Notes under the pieces: generated by a model
The model's input: only the letters and a program-made list of their open reading frames with translations
Told to the model about the DNA's origin: nothing
The model's database searches: none
Source: Anastrepha obliqua
Lineage: Eukaryota; Arthropoda; Insecta; Diptera; Tephritidae
DNA length: 64,000 nt
NCBI RefSeq assembly: GCF_027943255.1
Contig: NC_072896.1
Location: 120,745,879 to 120,809,878 of the forward strand
Direction of reading: 5' to 3'
Program-made: the position numbers and the translations under genes
In this document: piece after piece, positions 22,014-32,189 of the stretch
Layout of the letters: each line of letters begins with the position of its first letter
Position numbering within the stretch: position 1 is the first letter of the stretch

Positions 22014-22290
22014 TACATACATATCGCACCCTAAATACAAAAGGGTCACAACTCAAAATGTTCCTTCTGCTCAAATATGAACGAAACGTTATCAATAAAA
22101 CGGTCCGCGAATGACATATGGCAAAAATAAATTTTTTGTTTTTTTGATAGGACTGTTATAAGCTTACATGGCAAATTTCAGCGTGATATGTCACATAGTT
22201 TGTTTCCTGTGCTACTGTAAACAAGTCAAGCTCGAGTTTGGAAAATTTTTAGTTGTGACCCTTTTGTATTTAGGGTGCGATATGTATGTA
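22014..22290. mobile_element. MITE with long terminal inverted repeats (277 bp)
   Basis: The ends are inverted repeats of about 42 bp: TACATACATATCGCACCCTA .. AAAGGGTCACAACT on the left (22014-22053), and the mirror agttgtgacccttttgtatt .. gcgatatgtatgta on the right (about 22250-22290). The outer TA could be the target duplication. Nothing is encoded. It is probably a Tc1/mariner-type MITE, but the superfamily is not proven. Confidence 0.8.
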
Positions 22291-23208
22291 TTTACAATAA
22301 TGGTCGGGTTATGTTCTGTATAGGTAGAAGGGAAATTTGAACTTAATTTCTGTTCATCTTAAATTATTACTTTCCTTATTTTGTGAAATGTATTTTTCAA
22401 TAATTAATAAAAGTATAAAAGCCATAAGAAATTGTGAGAGAATAAATATTCTTAAAACTTCCTATTATGCAACCATTGGGGCAAAAACATACAACGTTAC
22501 AAGTTTCACTACAAAGCTCGTAAATTTTTAATTGCTTCATACATTTCTCACTGATCGAAATTTGTCTATACTAAAGAGAGAACACGAATGTTCGAATTTC
22601 GGTGTTGACGTACTCCACTCTTTCGAATATTATGAGCTAGTGCTGCCACGTTGGAGAAATATTTTTGTTATTTTTTACTAAATCAAATGTGTTTCTACTT
22701 AAGTGTGTAGACCAAGTTTTATATGCTAAACAGAATTGCAGCGAACAGCTGGTAACGCGCTGACAGGTACGCGCTGTCAAATTATGAATACTTTTAATCG
22801 CGTGAAATTGCACATAACTGCGGCGGGGAGGGACTTTTTGCCGTCGCTTACTTTTATGGCGGCAAAATAATTAGATTTATTTCTATTTTCTCCGCCGGGT
22901 TGAAAACTCAGATATGGTTTTTCTTTTGTAATTTTTGCGGTGTGGATAAACTCGAAGTAATGCCGAAACACTCAGCAAACATATTCCGCGAATGCGTTGT
23001 TTACTTTAGAATCTTCCTCGAGCTCCTCCGATCATTGTAAAAAATTTCTAGTAAAATCACTCTTCTTCTTCCTATCTTTTTGACAAGCACCTAGATGTGA
23101 GCTTGACAAGCATCTAATAACCTAGACAGACATCTAACAACCCGGGCGGCGTTTATCGGGAGCAGTGACTTCTGATTAAAATTGTTGTGTGACGGTTGTT
23201 ACGCAAGA
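22291..23208. other. Intergenic, no gene seen
   Basis: No domain-bearing reading frame or recognised repeat. A G/C-rich patch around 22815-22910 stands out from the AT-rich surroundings but has no coding signature. Confidence 0.45.
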
Positions 23209-23690
23209 ATGATAGAGAAGATTGCGCCTTCCGAATTCGCCGTGTCGTAAGAGTCCATCAATAAACAAACAAACGGCCGCCGCCGTAGCCGAATGGGTTG
23301 GTGCGCGACTACCATTCGGAATTCATAGAGAGAACGTCGGTTGAAATCTCGGTGAAAACAACAAAATTAAGAAAAACATTTTTCTAATAGCGGTCGCCCC
23401 TTGGCAGGCAATGGCAAACCTCCGAGTGTATTTCTGCCACGAAAAAGCTCCTCATAAAAATTTCTGCCGTTCGGAGTCGGCTTGAAAGTGTAGGTCCCTC
23501 CATTTGTGGAACAACATCAAGGCGCACACCACAAATAGGAGGAGGAGCTCAGCCAAACACCCAAAACGGGTGTACGCGCCAATTATATATATATATATAT
23601 AAAGAAGAAGAGTAAGCGACAGCAGTGGAAAGAATCAAACATAAGACACCTTCAGTACTCAAGTCGCCGTAGATGTTACGCGTATTAGTG
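23209..23690 (+). mobile_element. hAT-like MITE, copy C, interrupted by a SINE
   Basis: The left part (23209-23275) begins CAAGAATGATAGAGAAG and continues gccttccgaattcgccgtgtcg as in copy A. The sequence resumes after the SINE at about 23603 with agaagaagagtaagcgacagcagtgg, which matches copy B in reverse. The right end is lost. Compared with copy B, about 25 bp are missing at the SINE insertion point. Confidence 0.7.
23276..23602 (+). mobile_element. tRNA-derived SINE, copy 1
   Basis: The head has Pol III-like boxes: A-box-like TAGCCGAATGGGTTGG and B-box-like CGGTTGAAATC. The body carries gcggtcgccccttggcaggcaatgg, tgtaggtccctccatttgtgg and aacatcaaggcgcacaccac. The end is gtacgcgccaatt followed by (AT)n. 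Related copies lie at 37715-38015, 44905-45235, 45243-45495 and 45512-45730, so this is a dispersed family. Confidence 0.83.
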
Positions 23691-24067
23691 AACAGCTTAT
23701 TTGTTCATTGGGATGTTAGCTGCCCTGATACTACATAATAAAAAATAATTTATTTAAAACAAATCTTGGATTGCAATTTCCAATGTTTTAGTGCAAATTA
23801 GCATTGCATCCATCCTCTCTTGTTCTTCTCTTTAAAAATTTCAATATTTTTTATTCACAATAAATATGAACTGTCATTTTTCGCCAATGTTGCCATCGAA
23901 AATTCCGCTAGTTGTCAGTCTGCATTGGTTGCTTTAATTCCTGAGATAAATCCGAATTAAGTCGTTATTCTCGATTAACGCCACCGCCTGTCTAGGCTAT
24001 AAGTGTGTAGTAATGTGTGTGCTTGACCTTTTTACTTGAGCGCATTAGCGGGGTTGTTATGACGAAT
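23691..24067. other. Intergenic, no gene seen
   Basis: Nothing recognisable in this short AT-rich stretch. Confidence 0.45.
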
Positions 24068-24069
24068 TA

Positions 24070-25153
24070 CAGGGTCCGGCACTCGAAGTGAAACCAATTA
24101 AGAAGCTCATAAATTTAGTTTGGAAAATTACTTTTATTCAATTCAAAGTAAAAAATGTGTGAAAATAATACAAAATTAGGAATCAATTTACTTTTGCTCG
24201 ATATGACCAACTTTTGCCTTGACTGTGGCCTTGAGACGGTCCAGGAACGAATTGCAAGCTGCCCGAATACAACTTGCAGGTATTTTGGCCCACGCGCGGA
24301 CTATGGCTTTTTTCAGCGCCTCGAAACTGGTGCATCGTTTAGTTCGATCTTTGCTCTCCGAAATGGCCCAAACAGAATAATCCATCGGATTTGCGTCTGG
24401 TGAATTCGAGAGCCATTGTGTGGACGTTATGAAGTTCGGAACGTTGTTTTTTAGCCATTCTTGGTTCACTCGCGCTATTGAAACGTCCATGGTGTGTCAT
24501 CGAAATGTTTGTCTGACCAAGGCTTCAAAGCAACCTCTAGAATACTTTCCCGGTAATATTTCACATTTACCTTGACGCCAGGCTTGATGAAAACGATTGG
24601 ACCGCTTTCGGCCAAGCGAAGCAATTTCTTCGCTCTCTCAAGTCTGACTTCTTGTTGCTTTGGTGTGAGATCATGCGCTGTTTGGATCTTGTAAGGCTTG
24701 ACTCTGAGATCATTTTTCCGTATGCGATATTTTCAGTTCGCCATTTGATTGGCACTTCGTCGGGGATTTCGCTCAAGTCGCTTCTTCCCTTTTTGAACCA
24801 TTTCACGTGACATTGCAGTCTTTTGATGACCACCTCCATGACATTTCGCGATGCTACCAGTATCATTGTAACTAGTAATGGTGCGATAAACAAAAACTTT
24901 AGTTACTTTAAGGTGCTCGAACTCACGAACAATTGCTGGTTGTGACTTTCCAGCCAAATATAATGCAATTGCACTGTTTCGTTTGAAATCCATTACTGGT
25001 TTTCTTTTTTCGCGTTAACTCTCGCCGAAATACCTCCGCGCGCTTGTAAACAATACTCTGGGCTGTGATTTGACCAACTAACAGACAGCTGGTGCCTGTA
25101 CATCAGCTGCGCGAGCGGTCTGAAGTTGGTTACACTTCGAGTGACGGACCCTG
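24070..25153 (-). mobile_element. DD37D (maT-like) transposon, degraded
   Basis: This 1084-bp element lies between TA dinucleotides (24068-24069 and 25154-25155). The inverted ends start CAGGGTCCG(g/t)CACTCGAAGTG. The minus strand reads MDFKRNSAIALYLAGKSQPAIVREF (HTH, 24993), then GSIAKCHGGGHQKTAMSREMV and KRLERNPRRSANQMA. The C-terminal half is NQEWLKNNVPNFITSTQWLSNSPDANPMDYSVW (24188-24490). The central region with the second Asp is deleted, and frames are shifted, so it cannot be autonomous. Confidence 0.87.
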
Positions 25154-25629
25154 TAGAATTTTTATGGTAATATTAAAAACAGTAGAATATCGACAAAAAA
25201 AATCAAAATAATATCTTAGATTTATTTAATATTCTTAGATCTTAGACTTACAATAACAAATATTTTTAATATACCTATTTCTTTATATCTAAATGTGTAC
25301 GAAATATTTGGGATCTTTTGAATGAATGAATGAAAAATTTCAAATTTTTTTTATAAGTTGCGGAAATTTTTAAATTGTGTGAATTTTGTACAAATTTTGG
25401 TTTTTTGAGTTATTGGCTTTTGTTGTAAAAGGCACTATACTTTTATAAGTAAATAAAAATCGAAAAATTTAAGCACAAAAAAAAAAAAGTTAAAGCCTGG
25501 TAATTCGTCGCGTTACTATTATTTTGAACAGAGGTAACCAGGTATGTTTACCTTATAACTCAGATTTAGATTTATTGGAGATTTGCATTTCGACCTCATG
25601 CCTTTTGTACCCCACCTTAAGATTTAAGG

Positions 25630-26430
25630 TAATTGTTTGTTCAATATTCAATTTCAATTTCAATTTATTTGGTTTGTTTTGTACATAGTAAGACAGAGTC
25701 TTGTGGTAGTACATCTTCTTATAATTCTAGAATTCGAGGATGGTATACATAGAAATGCTACTTAGATTTAAAACTATTTTAACTATTAAACTTATAGACT
25801 ACAACTTAGAGTAGTAAGTGAGAAGAAGAGAAAGATGGTGGGAATGGGAGAAGGAAAGGGGGATTTAAGGTTAGAAGTAGTTAGAAACTGCAGTTTTAAA
25901 ACACCTTGCTTGTTTTATAAGTTTTATTCTAGTTGGTATAGAATTCCATAGTTTTATGGCACTAACAAAGAACATGCGTTCTGATTCCAAGTAAGTGTAA
26001 GTCGGAACAATTAGATTCAATGTTCGGGTGCACTGGCATTGTTTAATGTTTTTATGCAGGTACAATGGTTTTTGTGTGTATATTAATTTATGCAGGAACA
26101 AAAGAGAGCGTATTTTGAGGTACGAGTCGAGGTTATGATCGAGAATCTGTTTTGAGTAGATAGATATGTGGTCATGTTTCCTTTTTTCAAACACGAAACG
26201 CGCTGCATTATTTAAAGCGGTTTGCAATTTTTGTTTCGAATTATTATCAAGCCTACAATATACTAATTCAGCGTATGATACATGAGGAACAATGAGTGAT
26301 CTAACAAGTTTTAATTTAGTTTGCCGTGGCAGTAAGTAGGCAGTACAATATAGCTTTCTAAGAATATTATATACTTTGTTTACAACAAAGTTTACATGGT
26401 CAACGCATGATAATCTTGAATTTATTCTTA
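25630..26430 (-). pseudogene. CR1-like LINE: C-terminal end of reverse transcriptase
   Basis: On the minus strand from about 26420 I read LSCVDHVNFVVNKVYNILRKL, LPRQTKLKLVRSLIVPHVSYAE, then NNAARFVFEKRKHDHISIY, LDSYLKIRSLLFLHKLI and FVSAIKLWNSIPTRIK. It ends at a stop near 25871. This is the typical thumb/C-terminal part of CR1/L2-group reverse transcriptases. The 3' UTR ends in a short (AATTTC/ATTGAA)n tail around 25649-25671. The 5' side is cut off by the repeat at 26431. Confidence 0.8.
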
Positions 26431-26972
26431 TCTCGAGACCCTAGTCACGGAGCGGATGGAAATACTCTGAACTAAAGCATTCACCAACAGCTTCCATTTG
26501 ATACCCATATTGTACATACACATCCGAAGGTTACCCGGGTCAACGTTTTGACCTATATCTCGAGACCCTATCTACCAATAGGTATTAAAACTATACGGAA
26601 ATCATCTTCAATACCTACTTAACAATGTGTGTAAGTTTGGTTTAATTCGGTGCAAAGACACGGCGGGTCCACGTTTTGGCATATATTTCCAGACCCTAGT
26701 CATCAATAGGTATGAAAATTACCCCGTATTAAAGCACTTATCAACAGCTTTCATTTGATACCCATATTGTACATACACATCCGAAGGTTACCCGGGTCCA
26801 CGTTTTGACCTATATCTCGAGCCCTATTTCCAAAATAAAATATAATCCATGTTACTCGTGATGTAGCTTTCGAATGGTGAAAGAATTTTTAAAATCGGTC
26901 CAGTAGTTTTTGAGCCTATTCATTACAACCAAACAAACAAAGTTTTCCTCTTTATAATATTAGTATAGACAA
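26431..26972 (+). repeat. Dispersed repeat, copy 2, with internal tandem structure
   Basis: The right 220 bp match 1-233. Internally, a unit of about 120-170 bp occurs about three times in diverged form, each with a phrase like cacgttttgacctatatctcgagaccct and a caataggtat motif. It ends tagtatagacaacat, as in copy 1. It interrupts the CR1-like reverse transcriptase. Confidence 0.75.
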
Positions 26973-27309
26973 CATATCTTATAAGGTATATGGTAAATAT
27001 TACCATACATTTTTTCCTTCAGATATAATAAAAAAATAATAATAATATATTAACATTAAAACAACAGGTATTATTGACAAACTTGGTTTTATTTTAAATT
27101 CTTCAAGTAAATCAAATTAATAATAATCAATAAGAAGGCATATGCCAATACAAATACGTGAATTTATATATGTACATATGCGCATATACATACATATATA
27201 CGCTCACTTAAGTAGGGGAGAGCAAGATGTCGAACGTTGCCGTTCGTTTGCTTTGTTTGCTTTGTCGTTCCTTCCGCGCTTTCGCTTGCAGTTCATTCAA
27301 TTCAATGAG

Positions 27310-27545
27310 CATAGTAACTACATATGAGCAAGGTAACATTAATATGAGCAAGGTAACACTAATGAGCAAGGTAACTACATATGAGCAAGGTAACACTAAT
27401 ATGAGCAAGGTAACTACATATGAGCAAGGTAACACTAATATGAGCAAGGTAACTACATATGAGCAAGGTAACACTAATGAGCAAGGTAACACTAAAGAGC
27501 AAGGTAACACTAATGAGCAAGGTAACTACATATGAGCAAGGTAAC
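27310..27545 (+). repeat. Minisatellite of 18-20 bp units
   Basis: Thirteen units share the core ATGAGCAAGGTAAC and differ in the linker (TACAT, ACTA or ACTAAT). The first unit has AT for AG, and one unit starts AAGAGC. TACAT and ACTAAT linkers alternate in the middle of the array. Open frames through it are by-products of the repetition and not genes. Confidence 0.93.
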
Positions 27546-28020
27546 GACACATTTTTTCGTGCGTGCAGCCTGTTAAATCGAATTATAAGACGTTATCACG
27601 TCAAAAAATTAGATAGTCAATTTTTTCAGCATTTAAACTTCGCGCATTCAACTGACAGACATTAAACCCATTGTAGCGATTAGAATGAGTTTAAGCAATC
27701 CTCTTGCATGTTCTTTGTCTACTTGTTTTGCTATTTCATTACACATTGACAGTTTATGGTTGGGAGGATACGCAAGGTGGAGGAATTTAAATAAAGCAAG
27801 GGGATAATGAGATAGATAGGAATGAGATCAATATAACAAAGATTACATTGTAAAGCCAAGAATATGAAAAGTACAAATGAGATGAACGAAATAGAAATGA
27901 TACTAAAATAAAAATGATTACAATGCAAAGCAAAGAGTTTGGAAAACATAAATGATAAATAAGAGAATAAACTTAACGCAGACATAACATTAATAACATA
28001 ACGCATAAATGTTTTTGTTT
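27546..28020. other. Intergenic, no gene seen
   Basis: AT-rich with (GATAA/GAAATG)-like simple patterns between 27800 and 27960. This may include untranslated DNA of the LINE next to it. Confidence 0.4.
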
Positions 28021-28791
28021 TTACATATTAGCAGTTGCAATGCTCTCTATACTCGTTTTTTCAGTTATAAGTACAGCATCAGTTTGGGGTCGAGCTCTAA
28101 CAAACACTTGCCCACGAACAGAGAAAACTGACGTTAGACGCTTTTGCTTTTTACACTGCATAGCCAAACGCATTAGTTCACGATTTTTTCTCGTAAGACA
28201 TTCGTGGATAAATAGCTTCCCTTCAATACTGACGCCGACATCAGTAAGAGAAAGTGCCCGTCTCTTATCTTTGTAGAATTTAGCTACAGCTTTCAGCAGT
28301 TGAGAGCGATCTGCAGCAGAGCTCAATTTGATTATAATTGGAGCTACGCTTTTATTATTTGGTCGTAACCGGAAAGCAGAACGCGCTAGTTTTACATGAA
28401 GCGTTTGGCACAGCTTGGAGAAATCATTTAGAATGTCCTCATCTTTTCTTATAGGCAACCCACTAACAATAACATCTGTTGATATTGCGTTGTTCTCGTA
28501 TACATTTAGTTGTTCGGTAAGTGCATATACCTCGCTGCGCAATTTGTCTACATTAGCACATTTCTGTTCAGTTATTTTTACCCGCTCTTCCATGTGCTTA
28601 ACTGCCGACTTCAGGTTCATAAGATCCGCTGACAACTCACTGAATCGCTCCATTACCCGTTCTTCTGATTCTCTTAATCGTAATGTTAGCTCTTCAATGA
28701 TGCTCTGCTTTTGTGACTCTAAGCGACTCTCAATTTTCGCAAACCACGCATTGAGAGTAGCGCTTGATGCATCGGTACTAAGGGACTTCAA
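28021..28791 (-). CDS. LINE ORF1-type protein (coiled coil plus FP/ORF1-like domain), open frame
   Basis: This 256-residue frame is uninterrupted. Residues about 15-95 are predicted coiled coil, rich in E, R and L with heptad spacing (WFAKIESRLESQKQSIIEELTLRL and on to KLRSEVYALTEQLNVYENN). Residues about 105-200 resemble the RRM/FP-like fold of retrotransposon ORF1 proteins (VIVSGLPIRKDEDI, RLRPNNKSVAPIIIKLSS, KDKRRALSLTDVG, LFIHECLTRKNRELMRLA). Such proteins bind RNA and form the LINE particle. It probably belongs to a CR1-type LINE like the fragment at 25630-26430, on the same strand. No reverse transcriptase follows directly. It is not a host gene. Confidence 0.7.
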   Translation of the reverse strand: MKSLSTDASSATLNAWFAKIESRLESQKQSIIEELTLRLRESEERVMERFSELSADLMNLKSAVKHMEERVKITEQKCANVDKLRSEVYALTEQLNVYENNAISTDVIVSGLPIRKDEDILNDFSKLCQTLHVKLARSAFRLRPNNKSVAPIIIKLSSAADRSQLLKAVAKFYKDKRRALSLTDVGVSIEGKLFIHECLTRKNRELMRLAMQCKKQKRLTSVFSVRGQVFVRARPQTDAVLITEKTSIESIATANM

Positions 28792-28799
28792 TTATATTC

Positions 28800-29190
28800 G
28801 GAGACAATTGCTTTTGGTTCACTAGACAGGCCTAGTTTACTGAGGCGGCAGCCCTTGGTCGGGAAAAATCCTCTCTCCCGTCCACCGAATTCCGTAATCG
28901 GAGTCCAACCACCACCTACAGCAAATGAAGAGCTCCAGCTTCCCCGTGGATACTGTAGCAGGTTAAACTCCCACTTATCCAGAATCGACCCCGACATACC
29001 AAACATATGTCCGGCATGTGAAGGCACCCCGCACGACACTAACCACCTTTTCACATGCCCTTTAAAACCTACTCATCTAACACCTCTCTCCCTCTGGACT
29101 CAACCTGTCGAAACAGCATGTTTCCTGGGCCTACCTTTATATGAGCTAGACAAAGACGACCGGTGATTACACTACAACAACAACAACAAT
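28800..29190 (+). pseudogene. Non-LTR retrotransposon 3' end (C-terminus plus (CAA)n tail)
   Basis: The plus strand reads LPRGYCSRLNSHLSRIDPDIPN, then a CCHC-like ICPACEGTPHDTNHLFTC, then THLTPLSLWTQPVETACFLGLPL and a stop at about 29164. It is followed immediately by tacaacaacaacaaca. This is the standard C-terminal end of a Jockey/LOA-like LINE with its (CAA)n 3' tail. It abuts the ORF1 frame of a different element on the other strand. Confidence 0.8.
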
Positions 29191-29554
29191 TGCTTTCTAA
29201 ATTAATTTAATTCATTTTTAGGAAGTACAAATTAGAAACCTTGTCTAGACGGGAGAAATCTGCTGACGGTTTTTGGAAAAAATCAACTAACGACAGATGT
29301 TTGCGTATACGACGTGCGTTCGAAGCACATTGCAAGGCGAATTTATTAAAAGTGATAGCAGTAGACCGGCTGATTAGTTTTTTTCTTTCGCCGTGTACAT
29401 TCGGATGCCAGCATAAAATGAAAGGACACAAAACCGTTCCATTCGCCTATCGCCGTATGTTTTTAGCTTCAAATGAATGTCGACTGTTCAACACAGTTCG
29501 TCCCTTTCTTTTTTTTCTCTAACTAAATGCGCCATGGCATATTGGACAGGTAGT
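29191..29554. other. Intergenic with degraded MITE pieces
   Basis: A CAAGGCGAATTTATTAAAAGTG motif near 29333 resembles the terminus of the hAT-like MITE at 29556. No gene is supported. Confidence 0.4.
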
Positions 29555-29555
29555 A

Positions 29556-29754
29556 GCCAAGGCGAATCTGTTAAAGGTGGTGTTAATAAATCTTTCGCCG
29601 TGCCCATGTGGCTGTCAGCTCAGAACGCAACAAGGCGAATTCATTATTTGTTTTCTAGTTTCACAATACTTTGCTTTGACAAACAGACGTCTACGACAAC
29701 ATTGTTGTTGGTCTAGTGCCACCACCTTTAATGAATGCGCCTTGGTAGCAGGAG
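29556..29754. mobile_element. Short hAT-like MITE with CAAGGCGAA termini
   Basis: It begins CAAGGCGAATCTGTTAAAGG and ends with the inverted CCTTTAATGAATGCGCCTTG. The flanking 8-mers GTAGTAGC and GTAGCAGG are similar but not identical. Its termini match the outermost 25 bp on the right side of copy A at 890, which links it to the same family. Non-coding. Confidence 0.65.
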
Positions 29755-29759
29755 TAGTC

Positions 29760-30389
29760 AGCTACTCTGATTTAATTTTTTTCTATTTATTTGCTCTCTA
29801 AATTTTCAAATTTTGTTTAAATTACTCTAAGCTGTCAATCTTTGCGCATGGATTCATTCAGTAGAGTCTCCAATTTGATCACAAAAATATGCGAATACAT
29901 ACAAAATTAGCAAAAAATTGTACATTTTCCTTACTTTTCCTTTCAAGCCAATTCATACTTTTTTTAATGCAAAGCTATTTCCTTGTGCAATAAAACAATC
30001 GACTGCTGAAAACCAATGAAGCGCATAGGGAACCATAACTTTACCGCCCCGTTAGCATAGTGACCGCAGGCTGCAGCTTCATGGCCAATTGGATTTTTCA
30101 ATTAGCAAAGTGACAAGTTGCTGGTATGTGGAAATCGTAATAACATCCATGGGTGGCAACTGTTGGTGAGGCTTACGAGCGTCTGAAGTAGGCACTGGAA
30201 AATTGCTAAATGCTTAACATAAAAAGACTCTTTACTGCCCGCTACGCGTGCACTGTAGTTTCGGCGCAGCATTGGAACGGTTACAGTGAGGAACGGACAA
30301 CGAGCAAGCATTTGTGCGAGAAAAACCGAGCGAGCCAATTGGAGTACGGATCGGAGGTTACGGCCTGCCGTGCATGAATATTACCAACC
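29760..30389. promoter_or_regulatory. Upstream region of the Lys/Glu/His-rich gene
   Basis: This appears to be unique sequence. A TATA-like ACATAAAAAG at 30217-30226 could position a start about 25-30 bp downstream, giving a leader of about 140 nt. No other element can be supported. Confidence 0.3.
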
Positions 30390-31322
30390 ATGGGTTTGCG
30401 CATCAGAGAGCATTCGCCATGGACATGGACGCACCTTAGCATTGGATGCGTTTTTATGCTGGGTTGCGCTTTGTTGTTTGTCGAGAATTCACCTGCGCTA
30501 GCCGCATTGGTGGCACAGTCAGATGGCGCAGTTGCAATTAGCGCCAGAATACAGCCCAACTTGAATGATTTGGAAGTAGCCGCTTCAGAGAAGCATGAGA
30601 AACATGAGGATGAAAAGAAGGAAGAGGAAGAAGAGGCGGAAGAGGAGGAGGAAAAGGAGGAATCGTATGAGGAAAAATCTGAAGAGGAGAAGCACAGTGA
30701 ACATAAGAAAAAGAAAGGTGAAAAGGGCAAGAAGGGGCATAAAGAGGAGGAGCACCACGAGAAGGGCGAAAAGGGCCATCACGATAAGGAGGGTAAAAAG
30801 GGTGAGAAAGAAGAGGAGGAGGGACATGAGAAAAAACACAAAAAAGACGAAGGTCACCATAAGAAACATAAGAAAGCGAAAAAGGGTGAAAAGGGACATG
30901 AATTTGAAGATCACGGCTCATATAAGAAGGGCCATTCCATTAAGGGTAAACATCACGTACACAAGTTAAACGAGGATAAGAAAGAGAAAAAATACTACGA
31001 CGAACACCATGACGAGGGTGAAGAGGAGAAACATGGCGGTTTCAAGGAAGAGAAAAAACATAAAAAAGGCAGTCATCATAAAAAGGGCGGACACAAGAAG
31101 AGCGCACACGAAGACGAATATGACAAGAAGGGGCACAGTAAGAAAGGTCACAAACATAAGGGGCACAAGGGTCACAAGAAGGAGCATGAGGAGAAAAAGA
31201 AGTGGGCCGAAGAGCATGCGGGCGACAAAAAGAAGGGGGAGGAAGAGAAAAAGAAGTGGAAAAAGTCGGAGAAGAAGGAGAGCAGCAGTGGTGGTGGTGG
31301 CGGCCATGGACACGATTGGTAA
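30390..31322 (+). CDS. Secreted Lys/Glu/His-rich low-complexity protein (DUF4779-like)
   Basis: This is a single open exon of 310 residues. The start ATG has a good context (ccaaccATGG). Residues 16-31 are hydrophobic (LSIGCVFMLGCALLFV) and are followed by small residues ending ALA at about 38, consistent with a signal peptide. From residue 65 on the protein is almost entirely K, E, H and G: EKHEKHEDEKK, acidic runs of E, then KKGHK/EKG repeats, the less repetitive centre GHEFEDHGSYKKGHSIKGKHHVHKLNEDKKEKKYYDEHHDEG, and a Gly-His C-terminus GGGGGHGHDW. The centre resembles insect DUF4779 proteins as I remember them; this is not checked. The function is unknown. Charge patterning suggests a disordered extracellular or metal/calcium-binding matrix protein, which is inference. 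It is the only host gene between 18 and 64 kb. Confidence 0.82.
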   Translation: MGLRIREHSPWTWTHLSIGCVFMLGCALLFVENSPALAALVAQSDGAVAISARIQPNLNDLEVAASEKHEKHEDEKKEEEEEAEEEEEKEESYEEKSEEEKHSEHKKKKGEKGKKGHKEEEHHEKGEKGHHDKEGKKGEKEEEEGHEKKHKKDEGHHKKHKKAKKGEKGHEFEDHGSYKKGHSIKGKHHVHKLNEDKKEKKYYDEHHDEGEEEKHGGFKEEKKHKKGSHHKKGGHKKSAHEDEYDKKGHSKKGHKHKGHKGHKKEHEEKKKWAEEHAGDKKKGEEEKKKWKKSEKKESSSGGGGGHGHDW

Positions 31323-31639
31323 ACGAGAGGCGATGTTGGCTGCTTTGATTAGCTGTGGTGTTAAATGTACGAGTGTTAGTAAATTTTAATCGGTGTTGGT
31401 AGCGTAAATAGTTATTTTTTATTGCTATACATAAATTTTGTAACTTTGCATAGCCAACGCAGGCAACGTAATGAGATGTTCAAAAAGTCCATTCCTAAAA
31501 GCTTTTATTTAATAAATGGTTACAGTTACAGTTCATTTGAGAAATGTTTTTTCTTTTATTAAATTTGGGAAATGTTGAACCTTTTGTTGGCTATAAAAGA
31601 GTGGATGGATTTTAAATGTGTCATACTATAATTCCTGTT
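31323..31639. other. 3' flank of the Lys/Glu/His-rich gene
   Basis: AATAAA at 31511-31516 is a possible poly(A) signal. Nothing else is recognised. Confidence 0.4.
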
Positions 31640-31960
31640 GAATGGCTGCTTGGATTCAGCAGATCAACTACCTGCGTCCTTACAGGTGTTATAACGAGCC
31701 ACTGCACCCAAGAATGGAGGTACCTCACAATGACTTATGCAGTAGTTGTGGAGATGAAGAAGAATTTGAGTCAGTACAACACCTCCTCTGTAAGTCCCTT
31801 GCTCTTCAAAGACGCCGTCCCAAATATCTTGGCGATTATTTCTTATTTATTTATTTCTTTTATTTATTTCTTTTATTTGAATTTTTTATGTTTTTTTTTA
31901 TTTGTCTTTTCTTTTTTATGGAGGTGGCAAAAAGCATTGAAAACCGAAAAGTGTGAAACT
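31640..31960 (+). pseudogene. LINE RNase H tail fragment plus AT-rich low complexity
   Basis: The frame from 31642 reads NDLCSSCGDEEEFESVQHLLCKSLALQRRRPKYLG. This is the C-terminal zinc-knuckle-like tail of RNase H-bearing LINEs, homologous in layout to 34400-34620 and 63130-63240. It runs into a (TTTTATTTATTTC)n block from about 31840. Confidence 0.7.
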
Positions 31961-32189
31961 TGTCTTTCGACTTACCCACTAAAAACCTACTGCGGCTCCG
32001 TTTCGCTCCCGTGCGACAACCGTTAAGTATATCTTCACGGGAGGAGGGGAGGGGCGTATTGCCTCTTCATGAAGATCTGCGCTGTTGTTCAGCTCGACAC
32101 AGTTTGCTGATTACTATTTTTGCCATATGTATTACTGACAGTGGCTCAATGTTCTTCTGAGTCAAGCATAATATCCCCTAGGCCGCTAA

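Noticed and set aside
24803..24810. A second TCACGTGA, in the 24-25 kb region
   Set aside because: It lies within a dead DD37D transposon with no gene nearby, so a regulatory role is unlikely.
27208..27550. Open frames of repeated MSKVT.. or LPCSYVV.. residues
   Set aside because: They translate the minisatellite in different phases, and frame changes occur at unit-length changes, so they are not genes.
30595..31389. Long overlapping frames on both strands inside the Lys/Glu/His-rich gene (Arg/Met-rich, Phe/Leu-rich)
   Set aside because: They are shadows of the AAG/GAG-rich codons of the real frame and lack a sensible start or domain.
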